Shown: positions 9,708-18,581, numbered from the stretch's first letter. The stretch is 64,000 bases of DNA from Sphingomonas oryzagri (GCF_029906645.1 NZ_JARYGZ010000001.1:1793208-1857207); one strand, 5' to 3'. The notes: generated by a model from the letters alone, not told the origin. Translations and numbers: made by a program.

Positions 9708-10166
9708 ATGCACATGACCAGTGATTTGGACGAGTTCGACCGCAAGATCGTCTCCGCGCTCCGCGCCGACGGACGGATGACCGTCACCGATCTCGCCGAT
9801 CGCATCGGCCTGTCCAAGACGCCGACACAGATGCGGTTGAAGCGGCTGATGGAGGGCGGTGTAATCCGGGGATTTCGCGCGATCGTCGATCCGGCGCGGC
9901 TCGGCCTCGATCATGTCGCCTTCGCGGAGGTGAAGCTGTCGGACACGCGCGAGAAGGCGCTGGGCGAATTCAACGCCGCCGTGCTGCGCGTGCCCGAGAT
10001 CGAGGAATGTCACATGATCGCGAGCAGCTTCGACTATCTGCTCAAGGTGCGCACCGCCAACATCCGCGACTATCGCCGCGTGCTGGGCGAACGCATATCG
10101 AGCCTGCCCCACGTCGCCAGCACATCCACCTACGTCGCGATGGAGACGGTCCGCGAAAGCGCGTGA
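9708..10166 (+). CDS. Lrp/AsnC family transcriptional regulator (PutR-like)
   Basis: 152 residues (150 if the second ATG at 9714 is used). The N-terminal winged helix begins DLDEFDRKIVSALRADGRMTV-type sequence, followed by LADRIGLSKTPTQMRLKRL as recognition region. The C-terminal half is the RAM ligand-binding domain (DPARLGLDHVAFAEVKLSD, then EIEECHMIASSFDYLLKV). It is transcribed away from putA across 107 bases. In alphaproteobacteria this arrangement is that of PutR, which activates putA in response to proline. The function is inferred from family plus position. Confidence 0.92.
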   Translation: MHMTSDLDEFDRKIVSALRADGRMTVTDLADRIGLSKTPTQMRLKRLMEGGVIRGFRAIVDPARLGLDHVAFAEVKLSDTREKALGEFNAAVLRVPEIEECHMIASSFDYLLKVRTANIRDYRRVLGERISSLPHVASTSTYVAMETVRESA

Positions 10167-10173
10167 TGCGCGA

Positions 10174-10923
10174 TCAGCCCGCTTCGGCCATCCACTGCAC
10201 CGCGTCCTCGCCGGCCGGGATCCTGAGCGGCGCGGCGGGATCGGTCGCCGCCCGCCAGACAGCCTCCGCCACGTCGATCGCGTGCGTGACCGGCCCGCCG
10301 CCATCACGGAAATTGGCGATCATACCCTCGATCAACGGCTTGTAGTCGGCATTGTCGAGCCCGCGCAGGTGCGGCATCGCATTGTTCCCGAAGCTCGTCT
10401 CCGGCGAACGGCCGGGCAGCACGATGTGCACGCGCACGCCGAACGGCTCCATCTCCACCGCAAGGCTCTCGGTGAGCGCGTTCACCGCCGCCTTGCTCGC
10501 GCGGTAGACGCTGACCAGCGGCAGCGGCTTGAGCGTCGCCGTAGAGGTCACATTGATGATCGTGCCGGCGCGCCGCTCACGGAATTTGGGCAGCACCGCC
10601 TGGAGCATCGCCAGTGTACCCAGCGTGTTGGTCTCGAACAGCTGGCGCGCCGTATCCGGCTCGATCAGTTCGATCGGCACGGCTGCGCCGAACCCCGCAT
10701 TGTTGACCAGCACGTCGATATCGCCGGCCTTGTCCATCGCGCTCGCGATACTGGCCGGATCGGTGACGTCGAGCGGCAGGATGGTCAGATTATCCGCAGG
10801 CGGGAGGATGTCGGCACCGGGCTTGCGCATCGTGGCGATCACGGTCCAGCCCCTTTCGACGAAGAGCTTCGCGGTTTCGAGGCCGAAGCCGGACGAGCAG
10901 CCGGTAATGAGGACGGTAGGCAT
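10174..10923 (-). CDS. SDR family oxidoreductase
   Basis: 249 residues starting MPTVLITG; the frame is open further upstream, but this ATG places the Rossmann strand at the N-terminus as in the family. Cofactor motif TGCSSGFG is at residues 7-14; the NNAG motif is in VLVNNAGFGA; the catalytic Ser-Tyr-Lys is seen as VSVYRASKAAV. Classical short-chain dehydrogenases of this subgroup use NADP(H) to reduce or oxidise carbonyl or alcohol groups. The substrate is unknown. It diverges from an AraC-type regulator 98 bases away, which probably controls it. Confidence 0.92.
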   Translation of the reverse strand: MPTVLITGCSSGFGLETAKLFVERGWTVIATMRKPGADILPPADNLTILPLDVTDPASIASAMDKAGDIDVLVNNAGFGAAVPIELIEPDTARQLFETNTLGTLAMLQAVLPKFRERRAGTIINVTSTATLKPLPLVSVYRASKAAVNALTESLAVEMEPFGVRVHIVLPGRSPETSFGNNAMPHLRGLDNADYKPLIEGMIANFRDGGGPVTHAIDVAEAVWRAATDPAAPLRIPAGEDAVQWMAEAG

Positions 10924-11002
10924 GCCATTCTCCGAAATTGTCGATGACGATCGGAAGATGGCGGCCGTAAGCAAGACCTTCTATAGCCCGAAATCCGAAA
11001 TC

Positions 11003-11014
11003 CTTTCGCGAAAG
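11003..11014. promoter_or_regulatory. 12-bp perfect palindrome before the AraC-type gene
   Basis: CTTTCGCGAAAG is a perfect palindrome ending 7 bases before the AraC-type start codon, in the 98-base gap shared with the divergent SDR gene. It overlaps where the ribosome-binding site should be. It could be an autoregulatory operator or a small mRNA hairpin. There is no independent support. Confidence 0.3.
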
Positions 11015-11021
11015 TCCTGCC

Positions 11022-11921
11022 ATGACCGTCGATCCGCTGGCCGAGATCGTCACTCTCCTCCAGCCGTCGGCTAGCTTCTCCAAGCTCGTCGAATATACCG
11101 GGCGCTGGCGTATCGACCGCAACGTGGAGGGGAAGCCCGTCTATTTCGCGGTGCTGGAAGGCGAATGTCGGGTCATATCGACCGAACAGCCTCCCTTCGT
11201 GGTGCGTGCCGGCGATTTCGTCTTGTCGCCATCCGCCAACGACCAGGTGATCGAGAGCATCGATCCGCCGCCGCACGGGATCGACATGATGCCGACGGAA
11301 CTTGGCGAGGGCCGCTTCCGGGTCGGCCGCGCGGACGATCCGGTCAACCTGCGTATGCAGGTCGGCCTGTGCAGCTTCGCATCGCCCGACGCCGCCCTGC
11401 TCGTCTCGCTGCTGCCGTCAATGGTGATCGCGCGAGGCGTGCCGCGGCTGGCCCAACTGCTCCAGCTTGTCGATGACGAAACCCGGCATTCCCGCCCGGC
11501 GCGCGAAATGGTCCTCGAACGCCTGCTCGAAGTCCTGCTGATCGAGGCGCTGCGCTGCGGGACGGACATCGCCGCCGTCCCCAGCCTCTCTCGCGGATTG
11601 GCCGACGCGCGCCTCGTCGCTGCGCTGCGCGCCATGCACGCGCGCCCGGCGCACGGCTGGACCATCGCCGATCTCGCCGCCGAAGCCGCGATGTCGCGCT
11701 CGGCCTTCTTCGCCCGATTCAGCCGGATCGTCGGGCTGCCACCGATGGAATATCTGCTGTCCTGGCGCATGGCGCTCGCCAAACGATTGCTGCGCCGGCG
11801 CGAGCTGGCGATCGATCGCATCGCCGCCAGCGTGGGGTACGGATCGGCGAGCGCGTTCAGCACGGCTTTCACCCGTCATGTCGGCATGCCACCGATGCGC
11901 TACGCCCGGACGGACGTGTGA
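11022..11921 (+). CDS. AraC family transcriptional regulator with cupin N-domain
   Basis: 299 residues. The N-terminal ~190 residues fit the AraC cupin_6 type sensor (DPLAEIVTLLQPSASFSKLVE at the start, VVRAGDFVLSPSAND, then HSRPAREMVLERLLEVLLIEALR). The C-terminal ~100 residues hold two helix-turn-helix units: WTIADLAAEAAMSRSAFFARF and AIDRIAASVGYGSASAFSTAF, closed by GMPPMRYAR. Relatives of this subtype often sit beside a single oxidoreductase gene that they regulate, as here with the SDR gene at 10174-10923. Confidence 0.92.
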   Translation: MTVDPLAEIVTLLQPSASFSKLVEYTGRWRIDRNVEGKPVYFAVLEGECRVISTEQPPFVVRAGDFVLSPSANDQVIESIDPPPHGIDMMPTELGEGRFRVGRADDPVNLRMQVGLCSFASPDAALLVSLLPSMVIARGVPRLAQLLQLVDDETRHSRPAREMVLERLLEVLLIEALRCGTDIAAVPSLSRGLADARLVAALRAMHARPAHGWTIADLAAEAAMSRSAFFARFSRIVGLPPMEYLLSWRMALAKRLLRRRELAIDRIAASVGYGSASAFSTAFTRHVGMPPMRYARTDV

Positions 11922-11979
11922 GTTCGCGTCCGGTCGACGTGCGCGCCGCCGAGACGCGCACGAAACCGAGGTCGCGCCG

Positions 11980-12825
11980 TCAGCCGAGCGCCGCCGCGAC
12001 GCTCACCTTCATCGGCAGGGTCGGTCGGCCGATCAGCCGACCCAGCACACCACCGTCGTCGAACAGCGTATCGGTGGACGCCTGCGCGCTGCTGTCCGCA
12101 AGCATCGCGGCAAGCGGCGCAGGAAGCCCCACCTGCTCCAGCGCGGCCCGGTAATCGGCCTCCAGCATGTCACGATAGACGACCGGCTTGCCGCTCGCGT
12201 CGGCGAGGAAGCCCGCGAAGTCGGACAGGGTGAAGGCATCGTCGCCGGCAAGCTCGAAGACGCCCGCACTTCCAGCGATCAGGATCGCCGCTGCCGCTGC
12301 GGCATAATCGGCGCGCGCCGCGGCCGAGATTCGCCCGGTGCCGGAGCTTCCGAGCACCGCGCCATGCTCTACCGCCGGAACGGCACCGGCCGTGTAATTC
12401 TCATTGTACCAGCCGTTGCGCAGCAAGGCGTGGCTGAGCCCGCTCGCCGCGATCAGCGCCTCGGTCTCGCGATGCTCGCCGGCGAGGCCGATCGGGCTGG
12501 TGTCGGCATGCAGGATGCTCGTGTAGGCGAGAAAGCCGATCCCAGCGGCCTTCGCGGCCTCGATCACGCCGCGATGCTGCGGCACCCGCTGGCCGAGTTC
12601 GTTGCCCGAAATGAGCAGCAGGCGATCCACGCCGTCGAGCGCCGGTACAAGCGAGGCGGGATCGGCATAATCGAAGCGACGCACGACCACGCCCCGATCC
12701 GCATAGTCCACCATCTTCGCCGGATCGCGGACCAGCGCGACGATCTGACGGGCGTCGATCCTCTCGATCAGGGCATCGAGAACGAGGCGGCCGAGTTGGC
12801 CGGAAGCACCGGTGACGGCAAACAT
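11980..12825 (-). CDS. qorB: NAD(P)H:quinone oxidoreductase QOR2-like, NmrA/SDR family
   Basis: 281 residues. The N-terminus reads VTGASGQLGRLVLDAL, an NADP-binding Rossmann motif of the extended SDR/NmrA type. Two stretches closely follow E. coli QorB (YtfG): LLLISGNELGQRVPQHRGVI and AYTSILHADTSPIGLAGEH. QorB reduces quinones with NADPH. The gene is divergent from an HxlR regulator 84 bases away. E. coli ytfG/ytfH has the same layout, so the regulator is probably a quinone or aldehyde sensor of the YtfH/QorR kind. Confidence 0.88.
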   Translation of the reverse strand: MFAVTGASGQLGRLVLDALIERIDARQIVALVRDPAKMVDYADRGVVVRRFDYADPASLVPALDGVDRLLLISGNELGQRVPQHRGVIEAAKAAGIGFLAYTSILHADTSPIGLAGEHRETEALIAASGLSHALLRNGWYNENYTAGAVPAVEHGAVLGSSGTGRISAAARADYAAAAAAILIAGSAGVFELAGDDAFTLSDFAGFLADASGKPVVYRDMLEADYRAALEQVGLPAPLAAMLADSSAQASTDTLFDDGGVLGRLIGRPTLPMKVSVAAALG

Positions 12826-12870
12826 GGGAAGCTCCTTCGGTGGTTGAAGCCGCCCATCTATTTGCCTAAC

Positions 12871-12904
12871 TCACTATTCGTAAGTACGCACAGATTGGTA
12901 AGTG
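12871..12904. promoter_or_regulatory. Putative HxlR operator, qorB/HxlR intergenic region
   Basis: Two direct copies of TTSGTAAGTR lie at 12877-12886 and 12895-12904, 18 bases apart. The first also forms an inverted repeat, ACT-N7-AGT (12873-12885). The 25 bases at 12880-12904 match 18 of 25 positions with 18632-18656, ahead of the other HxlR gene. The site is in the gap between divergent genes and just upstream of the HxlR start, as expected for an autoregulated operator. Confidence 0.6.
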
Positions 12905-12909
12905 ACAAT

Positions 12910-13299
12910 ATGCTGAAGCAGACATCGAACGGGCTGGCCGATCGCATGGCACGCGGCGATGTCTTCGCGCCCGATTGCCCCTCGCGCGTCGTGCTACGGC
13001 ACATGACGAGCAGCTGGGGCGTGCTCAGCCTGATCGCGCTGCGTTCGGGCACCCATCGTTTCAGCGAGCTGCGCCGCAAGGTCAGCGGAGTCAGCGAGCG
13101 GATGCTGGCGCAAACGCTCCAGCAGCTCGAATGCGACGGCCTGCTCGTGCGCAAAAGCTATCCGGTCGTGCCGCCGCACGTCGAATATACGCTGACAGCC
13201 CATGGCGAGGAGGCCGCGAGGCTGGTCGAGGCGCTGGCTGACTGGGTGGAAGGCGCCATGCCCTCGCTGCGGCCGGACGACGGGCAGGACAAACGCTAG
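12910..13299 (+). CDS. HxlR family transcriptional regulator (QorR/YtfH-like)
   Basis: 129 residues from the ATG at 12910; the frame is open far upstream, but only this start gives a normal HxlR length and leaves the shared intergenic operator intact. The core is CPSRVVLRHMTSSWGVLSLI, then HRFSELRRKVSGVSERMLAQTLQQLECDGL as recognition helix and PPHVEYTLTAHG as wing. Cys23 in the DCPSR segment corresponds to the N-terminal redox cysteine of thiol-sensing members such as QorR, HypR and YodB. It likely represses qorB and itself. Its stop overlaps the convergent Hsp70-like stop by four bases (CTAG). Confidence 0.93.
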   Translation: MLKQTSNGLADRMARGDVFAPDCPSRVVLRHMTSSWGVLSLIALRSGTHRFSELRRKVSGVSERMLAQTLQQLECDGLLVRKSYPVVPPHVEYTLTAHGEEAARLVEALADWVEGAMPSLRPDDGQDKR

Positions 13300-14582
13300 G
13301 CAGCCCAGGCCGCCACATCGTCCTCGAGGCCGATCAGCGCGAGGCCATGCGCGATCGACGTCAGTTCCCCGCCGGTCTCGATCCGCTCCTCGCCAAAGCG
13401 GTCGGTGAAGATGCGCCGGATGCGGGGAACGAGCGAGGTGCCTCCGGTCAGGAATATCCGGTCGATCGCCGATGATTCGAGGCCGGCCGCGTCGAGCGCC
13501 TGATCCACCGTCCGCTCGATCGCGGCGACGTCCTCGGCGATCCAGCCTTCGAAGTCCCCCCGACTGATCTCGGTTTCCAGGCTGAGGCCGCCACCGTCGA
13601 AGCGGAAGGTCGTGGCATCCGCTTCGGACAGCGCGCGCTTGGCCCTGCCCACCGCCTCGTAGAGCGGATAGCCCTGCTCATGCTCGATGATCGCGATCAT
13701 CCGGGCGATGGCATCGCCGTCGATCGCGCTGCGGCGTAGCCGTTCCAGCTCGGCGATCGTCTTCGGGTTGCGCATCAGTGCGAGGCGCGACCAGTCGGCG
13801 AAATCGGAGAACCAGCTGCGCGGAATTTCCAGCACCTTGTCGAACGACCGGTATTGCCCGCCCTTGCCGAGCATCGGCAGCACCAGCCGATCAAGGATGC
13901 GGTAATCCAGCCGGTCCCCCGCGATGCCGATGCCCGCATGGCCTAGCGGCACGCAGCGCGGCGCCTCGCCAGCCGCCACCACCCGGACGACCGAAAAGTC
14001 GCTGGTGCCGCCGCCGAAATCCGCGACGAGAATGGTGGCCGGCTCGGTCAGCCTCGCGGCATAGCTGTAGGCCGCGCCGAGCGGTTCGTAGACATAGTGG
14101 ATCTCGGCGCCGAAACCGACGAACATCGCGTCATAGCGTTCGCGCGCCAGAGCCGGATCCGGTCGCCCGCCCGCATATTCGACGGGCCGGCCCACGACGA
14201 TCCGCGAAGGCCGATCGTCGAGACGGCGACCCGTGTGGCCGACCAGCCGATCGAGGAACAGCCGGCCCAGTTCCTCGAAGCGGAAACGCTTCTCGAACAC
14301 GCTCGCCGTCTCGAACGTGCGGCTGGCGGCGACCGTCTTGAACGATTGCAGAAAGCGGCTGTCCTCGGGATATTCGAGATATTCGGAGATCGCCCAGGGA
14401 CCGGCCTCGTTCGCCAGCCCGCCTTTCACTTCGTCATCGTGCCAGAAGCAGAGCGCCGAACGGAACACCGGCTGCGTGCCGCCGGGCGCCGCGAACGGCA
14501 CCAGTTCCGATGCGCCATCCCCGCCAAGCGCGACGACGCTGTTGGTCGTGCCGAAGTCGAGGCCGAGGGATCGGCTGTTCAC
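13296..14582 (-). CDS. Hsp70 family ATPase, YegD/DnaK-like without substrate domain
   Basis: 428 residues from a GTG at 14582, preceded by GGGAG at suitable spacing. The actin-like ATPase is complete: phosphate 1 motif LGLDFGTTNSVVAL at residues 6-19, phosphate 2 VADFGGGTSDFSVV, and adenosine motif IFLTGGTSLVPRIRRIF near the C-terminus. The protein ends there, so it lacks the peptide-binding and lid domains of DnaK, as in E. coli YegD. Function of this group is unknown. No DnaJ or GrpE partner is nearby. Upstream lies a TetR gene on the same strand, 74 bases away. Confidence 0.9.
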   Translation of the reverse strand: MNSRSLGLDFGTTNSVVALGGDGASELVPFAAPGGTQPVFRSALCFWHDDEVKGGLANEAGPWAISEYLEYPEDSRFLQSFKTVAASRTFETASVFEKRFRFEELGRLFLDRLVGHTGRRLDDRPSRIVVGRPVEYAGGRPDPALARERYDAMFVGFGAEIHYVYEPLGAAYSYAARLTEPATILVADFGGGTSDFSVVRVVAAGEAPRCVPLGHAGIGIAGDRLDYRILDRLVLPMLGKGGQYRSFDKVLEIPRSWFSDFADWSRLALMRNPKTIAELERLRRSAIDGDAIARMIAIIEHEQGYPLYEAVGRAKRALSEADATTFRFDGGGLSLETEISRGDFEGWIAEDVAAIERTVDQALDAAGLESSAIDRIFLTGGTSLVPRIRRIFTDRFGEERIETGGELTSIAHGLALIGLEDDVAAWAA

Positions 14583-14656
14583 GTGCTGATGGCTCCCGAA
14601 GCGCGAGGCCGGCGCTTTGCCGACATGCCGCCCCGATCGCAACCCCGATATCCGGG

Positions 14657-15316
14657 CTAGTCAGCGCCGCGCATCGAAAGGCCGTTGGCGATCAGATCGG
14701 TCGCGGTCGCGGAAATGTCCTTCGGATCGCCGTCGTCGGTGAGCACGCCGTAGCGCAGGCCGAGGAACACGTTCATGCCCATGATCGCCCAGGCGCGCAC
14801 CTCGTTGTCGCCGGGCTGGATCTCCCCCCTCGCCACCGCCTGGTCGAGACTGGCGCGATAGCCGTCGGCGATGCCCTGATAATGGTCGTGATGCGCGTCC
14901 GCCGCGACGAAGCGGGCCTGATCGATGATCGTGTAGAGCGCCTTGTGGTGCCGCACGAAGCCCAGGAACGCCTCGATGCCCGCACGCTCGCCGGACAGGC
15001 GATCCGGCTCGCGCAGGATGTGGGGCACGACATGCTCCTTCACCTGCAGGCTCATGTCCTGCACCAGCGCGCGGAAGATCGCCTCCTTGGAATCGAAATA
15101 GGTGTAGAAGCTGCCGATCGCGGTGCCGGCGCGCTCGGCGATCTTGGCGATCGCAGCGTCGTGAAAGCCCCGTTCCCCGAATTCGTCGGCCGCCGCGTCC
15201 AGCAGCGCGCGCAGCGTGCGACGCCCACGTTCGGTGCGCGGCACCTTGGCGCCCGAAGGCGACGCCATCTCCACCGGTCCCGGCCGCGCCTTCGGCCCAG
15301 CTTTGCGCCCTGTCAT
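14657..15316 (-). CDS. TetR family transcriptional regulator
   Basis: 219 residues from the ATG at 15316; an internal ATG 16 codons on is also possible. The helix-turn-helix is clear: LLDAAADEFGERGFHDAAIAK, IAERAGTAIGSFYTYFDSKE, with the FYxYFxSKE signature. The C-terminal ligand domain is unassigned. It diverges from a TonB-dependent receptor gene whose promoter lies within this intergenic region. It most likely represses the receptor until a ligand from the imported compound binds. Confidence 0.93.
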   Translation of the reverse strand: MTGRKAGPKARPGPVEMASPSGAKVPRTERGRRTLRALLDAAADEFGERGFHDAAIAKIAERAGTAIGSFYTYFDSKEAIFRALVQDMSLQVKEHVVPHILREPDRLSGERAGIEAFLGFVRHHKALYTIIDQARFVAADAHHDHYQGIADGYRASLDQAVARGEIQPGDNEVRAWAIMGMNVFLGLRYGVLTDDGDPKDISATATDLIANGLSMRGAD

Positions 15317-15353
15317 CCTCGCCTCGATATCGCGTCCGGCTGATTTTCCAAAG

Positions 15354-15382
15354 TTGAAAGCCGGTTCAGGTTTCAGTATAAG
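15354..15382 (+). promoter_or_regulatory. Promoter of the TonB receptor gene with overlapping dyad
   Basis: TTGAAA (15354-15359) and TATAAG (15377-15382) are separated by 17 bases, a good sigma-70 type promoter 65 bases before the receptor start. The -35 and spacer form an imperfect dyad: TTGAAA at 15354-15359 faces TTTCAG at 15371-15376. The divergent TetR protein is the natural candidate to bind it. Confidence 0.55.
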
Positions 15383-15446
15383 ACATGAGACGCCGGAGCA
15401 ACCCCAGTGCAGGAGGAGGCCCGGTTCAGGAGAAGGAACGCTTTCG

Positions 15447-17795
15447 ATGGCTCGCAGCATCGCCGCTCTACGGACTCGTCTCGCGCTCGGCACCGCCCTG
15501 CTGGCGACGGCGCCGGCACTCGCCCAGCAGGACGCACCCGCCGGCCCGGCCTCGCCCGCGGCGGAGCAGCCGAGCGGCAACGAGATCGTCGTCGTGGCAA
15601 GGCGCCGCGCGGAGAAGCTGATCGACGTGCCGATCGCGGTCACCGCCTACACCGCCGATCAGCTGGCCAAGGCGCAGGCAATCGATCTTTCCGGCATCCA
15701 GGGCACCGCGCCCAACGTGAATCTGGTGCAGGGTCGCGGATCGACCAGCAACGCCAACATCTTCATCCGCGGCATCGGTCAGCCGGACGCGCTGCAGACT
15801 TTCGATCCGGCGGTCGGCATCTATGTCGACGGCGTCTACATCAGTCGCATCCAGGGCGCCCTGTTCAACCTGTTCGACGTCGATCATATCGAGGTGCTGC
15901 GCGGTCCGCAGGGCACGCTCTACGGCAAGAACACGATCGGCGGCGCGGTCAACATCATCTCGAAGAAGCCGGATCTCGAAGACTTCCACGCCAGCGGCAA
16001 CTTCACCTACGGATCGTACAACCAGAAGCTCGCCAACGGCTACGTCACCATCCCGCTCGTCACCGACAAGCTCGCGCTCAGCCTCGCCGGCGTCTACGAC
16101 CGGCGCGACGGCACGGTGGAGGATCCGCTCACCGGGCGCCACTATAACGACCGCAACACCCAGGCCGGCCGCGCCATTCTGCGCTACAAGGCGAGCGACA
16201 GGGTGGAGCTGACGCTGGAGGGCGATTACACCCGCCAGCACACAAGGCCGACGCTCGGCTATGCCACCGCACCGCTCACCAACGTCGATCTCGTCACCGG
16301 CGCGCAGCAGGTGATCTCGCCCGCTTATCCCTACGGCGCCTACGACTACAAGGCATCGACCAGCCTCCAGCCGGGGCAGGACCAGACGCTCCACCATTAT
16401 GGCGTCGCCTTCACCGCGAACGTGGAGCTGAACGATGCCTTCACGCTCACCTCGATCAGCGCCTATCGCAAGCTGAAGCCCAATTACTGGCTCGATTTCG
16501 ACGCGACCCAGCTCCAGCTCGCCGACGCCTATGTCGGCGTGCGCCAGCGGCAGATCAGCCAGGAGGTGCAGCTCAAATACGATCACGGCCCGCTGAAGGG
16601 CGTCGCCGGCCTCTATTACCTGAACGAGCATATCAGCTCGAACCAGGTGTCCTACGACGACGACTATCTAACGGTGCTGGGTACGCCGGCGACATTCCAG
16701 CGCTACATCACCGACTTCCAGACGACCAAGAGCTACGCCGCCTTCGGTCAGATGACCTATGATTTCACCGACAAGCTCTCGGCGACGGCGGGCATCCGCT
16801 ACACCAGCGAGCGCAAGCATTACGTCCGCTCGACCTATACGGTGCTGGGCAACCCGCTGCTCGGCGGCACGATCACCAGCGCGCCGTTCGACTTCCCCGG
16901 TTCGCTGCCGGCCCCGTACGACGATCTCGACCACGTGAATTTCCACGCCTGGACGCCGAGCTTCACGCTCTCCTACAAGCCGACGCGCGATACGCTGCTC
17001 TATGCGTCGGCCTCGCGCGGCTTCAAGTCGGGCGGGTTCAATGGCCGCGTCAACGGGCTGGGCGACGTGACCCAGGTGATCGACGGCCAGACCGTCATCG
17101 TCCCCTATTTCAAGCCCGAGACGGTGTGGACCTACGAGGCCGGTGCCAAGGGCAGCTTCCTCGGCGGCCGCGTCAGCCTGTCGGGCGACGTCTTCTACAG
17201 CGACTACAAGGATTTCCAGGCGCGCGTCGGCGGCGGCACGACCGGTGTCGCGGGCGGCTCCTTCCCGGTGGTCAACGCCGGCAAGCTGCGCATCTGGGGC
17301 ATCGAGACCGAATTGGCCATCCGGCCGACCAAGGGCTGGTCGATCCGCGCCGACGTCGGCTACCTCAACGCCAAATATCTGCGCTTCGACGACGCGCGCC
17401 GGGCGCCCGCTTTCTCCTGCAATCCGACCGGCGCCCACATCACCTGCAAGCCCGCCTTCGCGCCGCCGCTCTCCGCCAGCCTCGGCAGCGACTATGCGTT
17501 CGATCTGAACGGCGCCGGCACGATCACGGTGGGTGGCGACGCCCGCTTCGTGGACAAGCAGTGGCTGTCGGTCGACAACCGGCCGGGCCTCTACGAGAAC
17601 GGCTACTGGCTGTTCAACGCCTATGTCCGCTACGATGCGCCGAACGGCCACTGGTACGTGCAGGGCGGCGTGAAGAACGCGGCCAACACCATCTACAAGA
17701 CCGACGCGCAGGAATTCTCGTCGGTCGGCAACATCCAGACGGTCTATTACGGCGATCCGCGCACCTGGACGGGAACGGTGGGCTTCCGCTTCTGA
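15447..17795 (+). CDS. TonB-dependent receptor
   Basis: 782 residues from ATG 15447, with AGGAGAAGGA ahead of it. Signal peptide MARSIAALRTRLALGTALLATAPALAQ-type ends at residue ~27. The TonB box region is NEIVVVARRR. The plug has IDVPIAVTAYTADQL, the IFIRGIGQPD element and IEVLRGPQGTLYGKNTIGGA. The barrel ends in TGTVGFRF with a terminal Phe, as required for BAM insertion. This subtype (with RGPQGTLYGKNTIGG) is expanded in sphingomonads, where members import varied compounds, not only iron chelates. It is regulated by the divergent TetR gene by inference. No catabolic enzyme is cotranscribed, so the substrate is open. Confidence 0.95.
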   Translation: MARSIAALRTRLALGTALLATAPALAQQDAPAGPASPAAEQPSGNEIVVVARRRAEKLIDVPIAVTAYTADQLAKAQAIDLSGIQGTAPNVNLVQGRGSTSNANIFIRGIGQPDALQTFDPAVGIYVDGVYISRIQGALFNLFDVDHIEVLRGPQGTLYGKNTIGGAVNIISKKPDLEDFHASGNFTYGSYNQKLANGYVTIPLVTDKLALSLAGVYDRRDGTVEDPLTGRHYNDRNTQAGRAILRYKASDRVELTLEGDYTRQHTRPTLGYATAPLTNVDLVTGAQQVISPAYPYGAYDYKASTSLQPGQDQTLHHYGVAFTANVELNDAFTLTSISAYRKLKPNYWLDFDATQLQLADAYVGVRQRQISQEVQLKYDHGPLKGVAGLYYLNEHISSNQVSYDDDYLTVLGTPATFQRYITDFQTTKSYAAFGQMTYDFTDKLSATAGIRYTSERKHYVRSTYTVLGNPLLGGTITSAPFDFPGSLPAPYDDLDHVNFHAWTPSFTLSYKPTRDTLLYASASRGFKSGGFNGRVNGLGDVTQVIDGQTVIVPYFKPETVWTYEAGAKGSFLGGRVSLSGDVFYSDYKDFQARVGGGTTGVAGGSFPVVNAGKLRIWGIETELAIRPTKGWSIRADVGYLNAKYLRFDDARRAPAFSCNPTGAHITCKPAFAPPLSASLGSDYAFDLNGAGTITVGGDARFVDKQWLSVDNRPGLYENGYWLFNAYVRYDAPNGHWYVQGGVKNAANTIYKTDAQEFSSVGNIQTVYYGDPRTWTGTVGFRF

Positions 17796-17799
17796 TGCA

Positions 17800-17837
17800 G
17801 ACAGCACCGGCCGGGTTCAGACCCGGCCGGCGCTGTC
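17800..17837. terminator. Long hairpin between convergent receptor and SDR genes
   Basis: GACAGCACCGGCCGGGT (17800-17816) pairs with 17821-17837 over 16 of 17 bases with a TCAG loop. It lies between the receptor stop (17795) and the SDR stop (17847). No T run follows on either strand, so it may stall polymerase or protect 3' ends rather than act as a canonical terminator. Confidence 0.55.
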
Positions 17838-17846
17838 CGGCAAACC

Positions 17847-18581
17847 TCAGATCTGCGCGAGCCCGCCGTCGGCGAACACCTCGCCGCCGGTCATGAAGCT
17901 GCTGTCCGAGGAGGCGAGGAACGCCACGACCGCAGCGACCTCGGCCGGATCGCCGACATGGCCGATCGGGGTGCCCGCCCCCATCTCGATCATCGCGTCG
18001 CGACCGACCACTTCGGACGCGAGCTCGGTCAGGGTCGGCCCCGGCGACAGCACGTTGACGCGGATGCCGGTGCCGCGCAGATCCTGCGCCCAGCTCCGTG
18101 CGAGATTGCGCACCGCCGCCTTCGACGCGCTGTAGACGCTGAACGATGGCGTACCCATCACCCCGGTGGTCGAGCCGGTGAGGATGATCGATCCGCCCTC
18201 ACCCATCAGCTTCAGGCCCTTCTGAACGGTGAAGATCGTGCCCTTCACGTTGACGTCGAAGGTGGCATCATAATGCTCGGCCGTGATCTCCGGCAGCGGC
18301 ACGATCGCGCCCGTGCCGGCATTGGCGAGCAGGATATCGAGCGTCCCGCGCTCCGCCTTCACCGCATCGAACAGCCGGTCGAGGTCGGCCGGATCGGCCA
18401 CCGATCCCGCGATCGCGCGAGCATTCGGACCGAGTTCGGCCAGCGCCGCGTCGAGCGGAGCCTGCCGGCGCCCGAAGATGTAGACGAACGCACCTTCGGT
18501 GATGAAACGCCTCGCAGACGCCAGCCCGATGCCCGTGCCGCCGCCGGTGACGATCGCCGTCTTGCCTTCCAGTCTCTTCAT
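17847..18581 (-). CDS. SDR family oxidoreductase
   Basis: 244 residues. The classical SDR layout is complete: TGGGTGIGLASA at residues 12-23 for cofactor binding, LLANAGTG in place of NNAG, and catalytic Ser-Tyr-Lys in SFSVYSASKAAVRNLAR. The C-terminus SFMTGGEVFADGGLAQI is typical of the FabG-like group. The cofactor loop contains GRRQAPLD, which favours NADP(H). It diverges from an HxlR gene 81 bases away and is probably its target. The reaction is unknown; reactive-carbonyl or quinone detoxification would match the HxlR link. Confidence 0.93.
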   Translation of the reverse strand: MKRLEGKTAIVTGGGTGIGLASARRFITEGAFVYIFGRRQAPLDAALAELGPNARAIAGSVADPADLDRLFDAVKAERGTLDILLANAGTGAIVPLPEITAEHYDATFDVNVKGTIFTVQKGLKLMGEGGSIILTGSTTGVMGTPSFSVYSASKAAVRNLARSWAQDLRGTGIRVNVLSPGPTLTELASEVVGRDAMIEMGAGTPIGHVGDPAEVAAVVAFLASSDSSFMTGGEVFADGGLAQI

